This document shows positions 37,686 to 50,700 of a stretch of DNA of 64,000 nt, one piece after another (position 1 is the first letter of the stretch; every line of letters starts with the position of its first letter). Origin of the DNA: Haliclystus octoradiatus (taxonomy: Eukaryota; Cnidaria; Staurozoa; Stauromedusae; Haliclystidae); the NCBI GenBank assembly GCA_916610825.1, contig CAKAJK010000003.1:186001-250000 (forward strand). The letters are read 5' to 3'. The position numbers and the translations under genes were made by a program. Under the pieces are notes generated by a model, which was not told where the DNA came from, did no database searches, and saw nothing but the letters and a program-made list of their open reading frames with translations.

Positions 37686-39343
37686 TCAAAAGTTTAAAAT
37701 GTACAGTTTTGAAATTTCGAATTTTAACAAAGTTTTGTACGTCAAACTAAAACAAGAATTTCCCGAGTTATAATGGCGTAATCGTTTCACAAATAGTATA
37801 TTTGGAATCAGTGAAAAATTCTGAACAAGAATATTGTATTCAAAACCTCTATTTAACAGTTTCAAATTTTCAACTTTAAACAAAGGAAATCTTCAAACAC
37901 GAATTACTCGAGTTATAGTTGATCAATCATTTCACAAATAGTATATTTGGAATCAGTGCAAAATTCTGAACAAGAATAATGTTCTCAAAAGTTTAAAATG
38001 TACAGTTTTGAAATTTCGAATTTTAACAAAGTTTTGTATGTCAAACTAAAACAAGAATTTCTCGAGTTATAATGGCGTAACCGTTTCACAAATAGTATAT
38101 TTGGAATCAGTAAAAAATTCTGAACAAGAATAATGTTCTCAAAAGTTTAAAATGTACAGTTTTGAAATTTCGAATTTTAACAAAGTTTTGTATGTCAAAC
38201 TAAAACAAGAATTTCTCGAGTTATAATGGCGTAACCGTTTCACAAATAGTATATTTGGAATCAGTGCAAAATTCTGAACAAGAATAATGTTCTCAAAAGT
38301 TTAAAATGTACAGTTTTGAAATTTCGAATTTTAACAAAGTTTTGTACGTCAAACTAAAACAAGAATTTCCCGAGTTATAAAGGCTTAATCGTTTCACAAA
38401 TAGTATATTTGGAATCAGTGAAAAATTCTGAACAAGAATATTGTATTCAAAACTTCTATTTAACAGTTTCAAATTTTCAACTTTAAACAAGGGAAATCTT
38501 CAAACACTAATTACTCGAGTTATAGTTGAGCAATCATTTCACAAATAGTATATTTGGAATCAGTGCAAAATTCTGAACAAGAATAATGTTCTCAAAAGTT
38601 TAAAATGTACAGTTTTGAAATTTCGAATTTTAACAAAGTTTTGTATGTCAAACTAAAAGAAGAATTTCTCGAGTTATAATGGCGTAATCGTTTCACAAAT
38701 AGTATATTTGGAATCAGTGAAAAATTCTGAACAAGAATATTGTATTCAAAACTTCTATTTAACAGTTTCAAATTTTCAACTTTAAACAAGGGAAATCTTC
38801 AAACACGAATTACTCGAGTTATAGTTGAGCAATCATTTCACAAATAGTATATTTGGAATCAGTGCAAAATTCTGAACAAGAATAATGTTCTCAAAAGTTT
38901 AAAATGTACAGTTTTGAAATTTCGAATTTTAACAAAGTTTTGTATGTCAAACTAAAACAAGAATTTCTCGAGTTATAATGGCGTAACCGTTTCACAAATA
39001 GTATATTTGGAATCAGTGCAAAACTCTGAACAAGAATAATGTTCTCAAAAGTTTAAAATGTACAGTTTTGAAATTTCGAATTTTAACAAAGTTTTGTACG
39101 TCAAACTAAAACAAGAATTTCCCGAGTTATAATGGCGTAATCGTTTCACAAATAGTATATTTGGAATCAGTGAAAAATTCTGAACAAGAATATTGTATTC
39201 AAAACTTCTATTTAACAGTTTCAAATTTTCAACTTTAAACAAAGGAAATCTTCAAACACGAATTACTCGAGTTATAGTTGATCAATCATTTCACAAATAG
39301 TATATTTGGAATCAGTGCAAAATTCTGAACAAGAATAATGTTC

Positions 39344-42300
39344 TCAAAAGTTTAAAATGTACAGTTTTGAAATTTCGAATTTTAACAAAGTTTTGTACGT
39401 CAAACTAAAACAAGAATTTCTCGAGTTATAATGGCGTAATCGTTTCACAAATAGTATATTTGGAATCAGTGAAAAATTCTGAACAAGAATATTGTATTCA
39501 AAACTTCTATTTAACAGTTTCAAATTTTCAACTTTAAACAAAGGAAATCTTCAAACACGAATTACTCGAGTTATAGTTGATCAATCATTTCACAAATAGT
39601 ATATTTGGAATCAGTGCAAAATTCTGAACAAGAATAATGTTCTCAAAAGTTTAAAATGTACAGTTTTGAAATTTCGAATTTTAACAAAGTTTTGTACGTC
39701 AAACTAAACAAGAATTTCTCGAGTTATAATGGCGTAATCGTTTCACAAATAGTATATTTGGAATCAGTGAAAAATTCTGAACAAGAATATTGTATTCAAA
39801 ACCTCTATTTAACAGTTTCAAATTTTCAACTTTAAACAAAGGAAATCTTCAAACACGAATTACTCGAGTTATAGCTGAGCAATCATTTCACAAATAGTAT
39901 ATTTGGAATCAGTGCAAAATTCTGAACAAGAATAATGTTCTCAAAAGTTTAAAATGTACAGTTTTGAAATTTCGAATTTTAACAAAGTTTTGTACGTCAA
40001 ACTAAAACAAGAATTTCCCGAGTTATAATGGCGTAATCGTTTCACAAATAGTATATTTGGAATCAGTGAAAAATTCTGAACAAGAATATTGTATTCAAAA
40101 CTTCTATTTAACAGTTTCAAATTTTCAACTTTAAACAAAGGAAATCTTCAAACACGAATTACTCGAGTTATAGTTGATCAATCATTTCACAAATAGTATA
40201 TTTGGAATCAGTGCAAAATTCTGAACAAGAATAATGTTCTCAAAAGTTTAAAATGTACAGTTTTGAAATTTCGAATTTTAACAAAGTTTTGTACGTCAAA
40301 CTAAAACAAGAATTTCTCGAGTTATAATGGCGTAATCGTTTCACAAATAGTATATTTGGAATCAGTGAAAAATTCTGAACAAGAATATTGTATTCAAAAC
40401 TTCTATTTAACAGTTTCAAATTTTCAACTTTAAACAAAGGAAATCTTCAAACACGAATTACTCGAGTTATAGTTGATCAATCATTTCACAAATAGTATAT
40501 TTGGAATCAGTGCAAAATTCTGAACAAGAATAATGTTCTCAAAAGTTTAAAATGTACAGTTTTGAAATTTCGAATTTTAACAAAGTTTTGTACGTCAAAC
40601 TAAACAAGAATTTCTCGAGTTATAATGGCGTAATCGTTTCACAAATAGTATATTTGGAATCAGTGAAAAATTCTGAACAAGAATATTGTATTCAAAACCT
40701 CTATTTAACAGTTTCAAATTTTCAACTTTAAACAAAGGAAATCTTCAAACACGAATTACTCGAGTTATAGCTGAGCAATCATTTCACAAATAGTATATTT
40801 GGAATCAGTGCAAAATTTTGAACAAGAATAATGTTCTCAAAAGTTAAAAATGTACAGTTTTGAAATTTCGAATTTTAACAAAGTTTTGTACGTCAAACTA
40901 AAACAAGAATTTCTCGAGTTATAATGGCGTAATCGTTTCACAAATAGTATATTTGGAATCAGTGAAAAATTCTGAACAAGAATATTGTATTCAAATCTTC
41001 TATTTAACAGTTTCAAATTTTCAACTTTAAACAAAGGAAATCTTCAAACACGAATTACTCGAGTTATAGTTGATCAATCATTTCACAAATAGTATATTTG
41101 GAATCAGTGCAAAATTCTGAACAAGAATAATGTTCTCAAAAGTTTAAAATGTACAGTTTTGAAATTTCGAATTTTAACAAAGTTTTGTACGTCAAACTAA
41201 AACAAGAATTTCTCGAGTTATAATGGCGTAATCGTTTCACAAATAGTATATTTGGAATCAGTGAAAAATTCTGAACAAGAATATTGTATTCAAAACTTCT
41301 ATTTAACAGTTTCAAATTTTCAACTTTAAACAAAGGAAATCTTCAAACACGAATTACTCGAGTTATAGTTGATCAATCATTTCACAAATAGTATATTTGG
41401 AATCAGTGCAAAATTCTGAACAAGAATAATGTTCTCAAAAGTTTAAAATGTACAGTTTTGAAATTTCGAATTTTAACAAAGTTTTGTACGTCAAACTAAA
41501 CAAGAATTTCTCGAGTTATAATGGCGTAATCGTTTCACAAATAGTATATTTGGAATCAGTGAAAAATTCTGAACAAGAATATTGTATTCAAAACCTCTAT
41601 TTAACAGTTTCAAATTTTCAACTTTAAACAAAGGAAATCTTCAAACACGAATTACTCGAGTTATAGCTGAGCAATCATTTCACAAATAGTATATTTGGAA
41701 TCAGTGCAAAATTTTGAACAAGAATAATGTTCTCAAAAGTTAAAAATGTACAGTTTTGAAATTTCGAATTTTAACAAAGTTTTGTACGTCAAACTAAAAC
41801 AAGAATTTCTCGAGTTATAATGGCGTAATCGTTTCACAAATAGTATATTTGGAATCAGTGAAAAATTCTGAACAAGAATATTGTATTCAAATCTTCTATT
41901 TAACAGTTTCAAATTTTCAACTTTAAACAAAGGAAATCTTCAAACACGAATTACTCGAGTTATAGTTGATCAATCATTTCACAAATAGTATATTTGGAAT
42001 CAGTGCAAAATTCTGAACAAGAATAATGTTCTCAAAAGTTTAAAATGTACAGTTTTGAAATTTCGAATTTTAACAAAGTTTTGTACGTCAAACTAAAACA
42101 AGAATTTCTCGAGTTATAATGGCGTAATCGTTTCACAAATAGTATATTTGGAATCAGTGAAAAATTCTGAACAAGAATATTGTATTCAAATCTTCTATTT
42201 AACAGTTTCAAATTTTCAACTTTAAACAAAGGAAATCTTCAAACACGAATTACTCGAGTTATAGTTGATCAATCATTTCACAAATAGTATATTTGGAATC

Positions 42301-42927
42301 AGTGCAAAATTCTGAACAAGAATAATGTTCTCAAAAGTTTAAAATGTACAGTTTTGAAATTTCGAATTTTAACAAAGTTTTGTACGTCAAACTAAACAAG
42401 AATTTCTCGAGTTATAATGGCGTAATCGTTTCACAAATAGTATATTTGGAATCAGTGAAAAATTCTGAACAAGAATATTGTATTCAAAACCTCTATTTAA
42501 CAGTTTCAAATTTTCAACTTTAAACAAAGGAAATCTTCAAACACGAATTACTCGAGTTATAGCTGAGCAATCATTTCACAAATAGTATATTTGGAATCAG
42601 TGCAAAATTTTGAACAAGAATAATGTTCTCAAAAGTTAAAAATGTACAGTTTTGAAATTTCGAATTTTAACAAAGTTTTGTACGTCAAACTAAAACAAGA
42701 ATTTCTCGAGTTATAATGGCGTAATCGTTTCACAAATAGTATATTTGGAATCAGTGAAAAATTCTGAACAAGAATATTGTATTCAAATCTTCTATTTAAC
42801 AGTTTCAAATTTTCAACTTTAAACAAGGGAAATCTTCAAACACGAATTACTCGAGTTATAGTTGAGCAATCATTTCACAAATAGTATATTTGGAATCAGT
42901 GCAAAATTCTGAACAAGAATAATGTTC
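39344..42927 (+). repeat. 896-bp tandem repeat N-D-W, four copies
   Basis: Successive copies begin at 39344, 40240, 41136 and 42032, each 896 bp long (two 299-bp dimers and one 298-bp D). The first copy has R in place of W and the fourth has a W-like B half in place of N. The segment from D at 39643 to W at 41733 is found again at 49214-51304 and 53252-55342 (offsets 9,571 and 13,609 bp), inside the 4,038-bp repeats of zone III. Confidence 0.85.
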
Positions 42928-43679
42928 TCAAAAGTTTAAAATGTACAGTTTTGAAATTTCGAATTTTAACAAAGTTTTGTATGTCAAACTAAAACAAGAA
43001 TTTCTCGAGTTATAATGGCGTAACCGTTTCACAAATAGTATATTTGGAATCAGTGCAAAATTCTGAACAAGAATAATGTTCTCAAAAGTTTAAAATGTAC
43101 AGTTTTGAAATTTCGAATTTTAACAAAGTTTTGTACGTCAAACTAAAACAAGAATTTCCCGAGTTATAATGGCGTAATCGTTTCACAAATAGTATATTTG
43201 GAATCAGTGAAAAATTCTGAACAAGAATATTGTATTCAAAACTTCTATTTAACAGTTTCAAATTTTCAACTTTAAACAAAGGAAATCTTCAAACACGAAT
43301 TACTCGAGTTATAGTTGATCAATCATTTCACAAATAGTATATTTGGAATCAGTGCAAAATTCTGAACAAGAATAATGTTCTCAAAAGTTTAAAATGTACA
43401 GTTTTGAAATTTCGAATTTTAACAAAGTTTTGTACGTCAAACTAAAACAAGAATTTCTCGAGTTATAATGGCGTAATCGTTTCACAAATAGTATATTTGG
43501 AATCAGTGAAAAATTCTGAACAAGAATATTGTATTCAAAACCTCTATTTAACAGTTTCAAATTTTCAACTCTAAACAAAGGAAATCTTCAAACACGAATT
43601 ACTCGAGTTATAGTTGATCAATCATTTCACAAATAGTATATTTGGAATCAGTGCAAAATTCTGAACAAGAATAATGTTC

Positions 43680-46069
43680 TCAAAAGTTTAAAATGTACAG
43701 TTTTGAAATTTCGAATTTTAACAAAGTTTTGTACGTCAAACTAAAACAAGAATTTCTCGAGTTATAATGGCGTAATCGTTTCACAAATAGTATATTTGGA
43801 ATCAGTGAAAAATTCTGAACAAGAATATTGTATTCAAAACTTCTATTTAACAGTTTCAAATTTTCAACTTTAAACAAAGGAAATCTTCAAACACGAATTA
43901 CTCGAGTTATAGTTGATCAATCATTTCACAAATAGTATATTTGGAATCAGTGCAAAATTCTGAACAAGAATAATGTTCTCAAAAGTTTAAAATGTACAGT
44001 TTTGAAATTTCGAATTTTAACAAAGTTTTGTACGTCAAACTAAACAAGAATTTCTCGAGTTATAATGGCGTAATCGTTTCACAAATAGTATATTTGGAAT
44101 CAGTGAAAAATTCTGAACAAGAATATTGTATTCAAAACCTCTATTTAACAGTTTCAAATTTTCAACTTTAAACAAAGGAAATCTTCAAACACGAATTACT
44201 CGAGTTATAGCTGAGCAATCATTTCACAAATAGTATATTTGGAATCAGTGCAAAATTTTGAACAAGAATAATGTTCTCAAAAGTTAAAAATGTACAGTTT
44301 TGAAATTTCGAATTTTAACAAAGTTTTGTACGTCAAACTAAAACAAGAATTTCTCGAGTTATAATGGCGTAATCGTTTCACAAATAGTATATTTGGAATC
44401 AGTGAAAAATTCTGAACAAGAATATTGTATTCAAATCTTCTATTTAACAGTTTCAAATTTTCAACTTTAAACAAGGGAAATATTCAAACACGAATTACTC
44501 GAGTTATAGTTGAGCAATCATTTCACAAATAGTATATTTGGAATCAGTGCAAAATTCTGAACAAGAATAATGTTCTCAAAAGTTTAAAATGTACAGTTTT
44601 GAAATTTCGAATTTTAACAAAGTTTTGTATGTCAAACTAAAACAAGAATTTCTCGAGTTATAATGGCGTAACCGTTTCACAAATAGTATATTTGGAATCA
44701 GTGAAAAATTCTGAACAAGAATATTGTATTCAAAACTTCTATTTAACAGTTTCAAATTTTCAACTCTAAACAAAGGAAATCTTCAAACACGAATTACTCG
44801 AGTTATAGTTGATCAATCATTTCACAAATAGTATATTTGGAATCAGTGCAAAATTCTGAACAAGAATAATGTTCTCAAAAGTTTAAAATGTACAGTTTTG
44901 AAATTTCGAATTTTAACAAAGTTTTGTACGTCAAACTAAAACAAGAATTTCTCGAGTTATAATGGCGTAATCGTTTCACAAATAGTATATTTGGAATCAG
45001 TGAAAAATTCTGAACAAGAATATTGTATTCAAAACTTCTATTTAACAGTTTCAAATTTTCAACTTTAAACAAAGGAAATCTTCAAACACGAATTACTCGA
45101 GTTATAGTTGATCAATCATTTCACAAATAGTATATTTGGAATCAGTGCAAAATTCTGAACAAGAATAATGTTCTCAAAAGTTTAAAATGTACAGTTTTGA
45201 AATTTCGAATTTTAACAAAGTTTTGTACGTCAAACTAAACAAGAATTTCTCGAGTTATAATGGCGTAATCGTTTCACAAATAGTATATTTGGAATCAGTG
45301 AAAAATTCTGAACAAGAATATTGTATTCAAAACCTCTATTTAACAGTTTCAAATTTTCAACTTTAAACAAAGGAAATCTTCAAACACGAATTACTCGAGT
45401 TATAGCTGAGCAATCATTTCACAAATAGTATATTTGGAATCAGTGCAAAATTTTGAACAAGAATAATGTTCTCAAAAGTTAAAAATGTACAGTTTTGAAA
45501 TTTCGAATTTTAACAAAGTTTTGTACGTCAAACTAAAACAAGAATTTCTCGAGTTATAATGGCGTAATCGTTTCACAAATAGTATATTTGGAATCAGTGA
45601 AAAATTCTGAACAAGAATATTGTATTCAAATCTTCTATTTAACAGTTTCAAATTTTCAACTTTAAACAAGGGAAATATTCAAACACGAATTACTCGAGTT
45701 ATAGTTGAGCAATCATTTCACAAATAGTATATTTGGAATCAGTGCAAAATTCTGAACAAGAATAATGTTCTCAAAAGTTTAAAATGTACAGTTTTGAAAT
45801 TTCGAATTTTAACAAAGTTTTGTATGTCAAACTAAAACAAGAATTTCTCGAGTTATAATGGCGTAACCGTTTCACAAATAGTATATTTGGAATCAGTGAA
45901 AAATTCTGAACAAGAATATTGTATTCAAAACTTCTATTTAACAGTTTCAAATTTTCAACTTTAAACAAAGGAAATCTTCAAACACGAATTACTCGAGTTA
46001 TAGTTGATCAATCATTTCACAAATAGTATATTTGGAATCAGTGCAAAATTCTGAACAAGAATAATGTTC
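43680..46069 (+). repeat. 1,195-bp tandem repeat N-D-W-M/N, two copies
   Basis: Copies at 43680-44874 and 44875-46069 have the order N-D-W followed by a unit with TATGTC and TAACCG. That last unit ends in AACTCTAAAC at 44576 (M-like) and in AACTTTAAAC at 45771 (N-like). Both copies carry GGGAAATATTCAAAC after W (near 44476 and 45671), a marker not seen elsewhere that supports recent duplication. Confidence 0.82.
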
Positions 46070-46522
46070 TCAAAAGTTTAAAATGTACAGTTTTGAAATT
46101 TCGAATTTTAACAAAGTTTTGTACGTCAAACTAAAACAAGAATTTCTCGAGTTATAATGGCGTAATCGTTTCACAAATAGTATATTTGGAATCAGTGAAA
46201 AATTCTGAACAAGAATATTGTATTCAAAACCTCTATTTAACAGTTTCAAATTTTCAACTCTAAACAAAGGAAATCTTCAAACACGAATTACTCGAGTTAT
46301 AGTTGAGCAATCATTTCACAAATAGTATATTTGGAATCAGTGCAAAATTCTGAACAAGAATAATGTTCTCAAAAGTTTAAAATGTACAGTTTTGAAATTT
46401 CGAATTTTAACAAAGTTTTGTATGTCAAACTAAAACAAGAATTTCTCGAGTTATAATGGCGTAACCGTTTCACAAATAGTATATTTGGAATCAGTGCAAA
46501 ATTCTGAACAAGAATAATGTTC

Positions 46523-47718
46523 TCAAAAGTTTAAAATGTACAGTTTTGAAATTTCGAATTTTAACAAAGTTTTGTACGTCAAACTAAAACAAGAATTTCC
46601 CGAGTTATAATGGCGTAATCGTTTCACAAATAGTATATTTGGAATCAGTGAAAAATTCTGAACAAGAATATTGTATTCAAAACTTCTATTTAACAGTTTC
46701 AAATTTTCAACTTTAAACAAAGGAAATCTTCAAACACGAATTACTCGAGTTATAGTTGATCAATCATTTCACAAATAGTATATTTGGAATCAGTGCAAAA
46801 TTCTGAACAAGAATAATGTTCTCAAAAGTTTAAAATGTACAGTTTTGAAATTTCGAATTTTAACAAAGTTTTGTACGTCAAACTAAAACAAGAATTTCTC
46901 GAGTTATAATGGCGTAATCGTTTCACAAATAGTATATTTGGAATCAGTGAAAAATTCTGAACAAGAATATTGTATTCAAAACCTCTATTTAACAGTTTCA
47001 AATTTTCAACTCTAAACAAAGGAAATCTTCAAACACGAATTACTCGAGTTATAGTTGATCAATCATTTCACAAATAGTATATTTGGAATCAGTGCAAAAT
47101 TCTGAACAAGAATAATGTTCTCAAAAGTTTAAAATGTACAGTTTTGAAATTTCGAATTTTAACAAAGTTTTGTACGTCAAACTAAAACAAGAATTTCCCG
47201 AGTTATAATGGCGTAATCGTTTCACAAATAGTATATTTGGAATCAGTGAAAAATTCTGAACAAGAATATTGTATTCAAAACTTCTATTTAACAGTTTCAA
47301 ATTTTCAACTTTAAACAAAGGAAATCTTCAAACACGAATTACTCGAGTTATAGTTGATCAATCATTTCACAAATAGTATATTTGGAATCAGTGCAAAATT
47401 CTGAACAAGAATAATGTTCTCAAAAGTTTAAAATGTACAGTTTTGAAATTTCGAATTTTAACAAAGTTTTGTACGTCAAACTAAAACAAGAATTTCTCGA
47501 GTTATAATGGCGTAATCGTTTCACAAATAGTATATTTGGAATCAGTGAAAAATTCTGAACAAGAATATTGTATTCAAAACCTCTATTTAACAGTTTCAAA
47601 TTTTCAACTCTAAACAAAGGTTATCTTCAAACACGAATTACTCGAGTTATAGCTGAGCAATCATTTCACAAATAGTATATTTGGAATCAGTGCAAAATTT
47701 TGAACAAGAATAATGTTC
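46523..47718 (+). repeat. 598-bp tandem repeat R-M-R-M at the zone II/III border
   Basis: R-M is repeated twice (46523 and 47121). The segment R-M-R-M-E-Q-R-P at 46523-48914 is duplicated at 55795-58186, offset 9,272 bp. At the border to the first E unit the sequence reads AAACAAAGGTTATCTTC (near 47625) where all other junctions have GGAAATCTTC or GGGAAATCTTC. The second copy lacks this change. Confidence 0.8.
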
Positions 47719-50700
47719 TCAAAAGTTAAAAATGTACAGTTTTGAATTTTCGAATTTTAACAAAGTTTTGTACGTCAAACTAAAACAAGAATTTCCCGAG
47801 TTATAATGGCTTAATCGTTTCACAAATAGTATATTTGGAATCAGTGAAAAATTCTGAACAAGAATATTGTATTCAAAACTTCTATTTAACAGTTTCAAAT
47901 TTTCAACTTTAAACAAGGGAAATCTTCAAACACTAATTACTCGAGTTATAGTTGAGCAATCATTTCACAAATAGTATATTTGGAATCAGAGCAAATTTCT
48001 GAACAAGAATAATGTTCTCAAAAGTTTAAAATGCACAGTTGTGAAATTTCGAATTTTAACAAAGTTTTGTACGTCAAACTAAAACAAGAATTTCCCGAGT
48101 TATAATGGCGTAATCGTTTCACAAATAGTATATTTGGAATCAGTGAAAAATTCTGAACAAGAATATTGTATTCAAAACCTCTATTTAACAGTTTTAAATT
48201 TTCAACTTTAAACAAAGGAAATCTTCAAACACGAATTACTCGAGTTATAGTTGATCAATCATTTCACAAATAGTATATTTGGAATCAGTGCAAAATTCTG
48301 AACAAGAATAATGTTCTCAAAAGTTTAAAATGTACAGTTTTGAAATTTCGAATTTTAACAAAGTTTTGTACGTCAAACTAAAACAAGAATTTCCCGAGTT
48401 ATAATGGCGTAATCGTTTCACAAATAGTATATTTGGAATCAGTGAAAAATTCTGAACAAGAATATTGTATTCAAAACTTCTATTTAACAGTTTCAAATTT
48501 TCAACTTTAAACAAAGGAAATCTTCAAACACGAATTACTCGAGTTATAGTTGATCAATCATTTCACAAACAGTATATTTGGAATCAGTGCAAAATTCTGA
48601 ACAAGAATAATGTTCTCAAAAGTTAAAAATGTACAGTTTTGAATTTTCGAATTTTAACAAAGTTTTGTACGTCAAACTAAAACAAGAATATCCCGAGTTA
48701 TAATGGCTTAATCGTTTCACAAATGGTATATTTGGAATCAGTGAAAAATTCTGAACAAGAATATTGTATTCAAAATTTCTATTTAACAGTTTCAAATTTT
48801 CAACTTTAAACAAGGGAAATCTTCAAACACTAATTACTCGAGTTATAGTTGAGCAATCATTTCACAAATAGTATATTTGGAATCAGTGCAAAATTCTGAA
48901 CAAGAATAATGTTCTCAAAAGTTAAAAATGTACAGTTTTGAATTTTCGAATTTTAACAAAGTTTTGTACGTCAAACTAAAACAAGAATTTCCCGAGTTAT
49001 AATGGCTTAATCGTTTCACAAATAGTATATTTGGAATCAGTGAAAAATTCTGAACAAGAATATTGTATTCAAAACTTCTATTTAACAGTTTCAAATTTTC
49101 AACTTTAAACAAGGGAAATCTTCAAACACTAATTACTCGAGTTATAGTTGAGCAATCATTTCACAAATAGTATATTTGGAATCAGTGCAAAATTCTGAAC
49201 AAGAATAATGTTCTCAAAAGTTTAAAATGTACAGTTTTGAAATTTCGAATTTTAACAAAGTTTTGTACGTCAAACTAAACAAGAATTTCTCGAGTTATAA
49301 TGGCGTAATCGTTTCACAAATAGTATATTTGGAATCAGTGAAAAATTCTGAACAAGAATATTGTATTCAAAACCTCTATTTAACAGTTTCAAATTTTCAA
49401 CTTTAAACAAAGGAAATCTTCAAACACGAATTACTCGAGTTATAGCTGAGCAATCATTTCACAAATAGTATATTTGGAATCAGTGCAAAATTCTGAACAA
49501 GAATAATGTTCTCAAAAGTTTAAAATGTACAGTTTTGAAATTTCGAATTTTAACAAAGTTTTGTACGTCAAACTAAAACAAGAATTTCCCGAGTTATAAT
49601 GGCGTAATCGTTTCACAAATAGTATATTTGGAATCAGTGAAAAATTCTGAACAAGAATATTGTATTCAAAACTTCTATTTAACAGTTTCAAATTTTCAAC
49701 TTTAAACAAAGGAAATCTTCAAACACGAATTACTCGAGTTATAGTTGATCAATCATTTCACAAATAGTATATTTGGAATCAGTGCAAAATTCTGAACAAG
49801 AATAATGTTCTCAAAAGTTTAAAATGTACAGTTTTGAAATTTCGAATTTTAACAAAGTTTTGTACGTCAAACTAAAACAAGAATTTCTCGAGTTATAATG
49901 GCGTAATCGTTTCACAAATAGTATATTTGGAATCAGTGAAAAATTCTGAACAAGAATATTGTATTCAAAACTTCTATTTAACAGTTTCAAATTTTCAACT
50001 TTAAACAAAGGAAATCTTCAAACACGAATTACTCGAGTTATAGTTGATCAATCATTTCACAAATAGTATATTTGGAATCAGTGCAAAATTCTGAACAAGA
50101 ATAATGTTCTCAAAAGTTTAAAATGTACAGTTTTGAAATTTCGAATTTTAACAAAGTTTTGTACGTCAAACTAAACAAGAATTTCTCGAGTTATAATGGC
50201 GTAATCGTTTCACAAATAGTATATTTGGAATCAGTGAAAAATTCTGAACAAGAATATTGTATTCAAAACCTCTATTTAACAGTTTCAAATTTTCAACTTT
50301 AAACAAAGGAAGTCTTCAAACACGAATTACTCGAGTTATAGCTGAGCAATCATTTCACAAATAGTATATTTGGAATCAGTGCAAAATTTTGAACAAGAAT
50401 AATGTTCTCAAAAGTTAAAAATGTACAGTTTTGAAATTTCGAATTTTAACAAAGTTTTGTACGTCAAACTAAAACAAGAATTTCTCGAGTTATAATGGCG
50501 TAATCGTTTCACAAATAGTATATTTGGAATCAGTGAAAAATTCTGAACAAGAATATTGTATTCAAATCTTCTATTTAACAGTTTCAAATTTTCAACTTTA
50601 AACAAAGGAAATCTTCAAACACGAATTACTCGAGTTATAGTTGATCAATCATTTCACAAATAGTATATTTGGAATCAGTGCAAAATTCTGAACAAGAATA

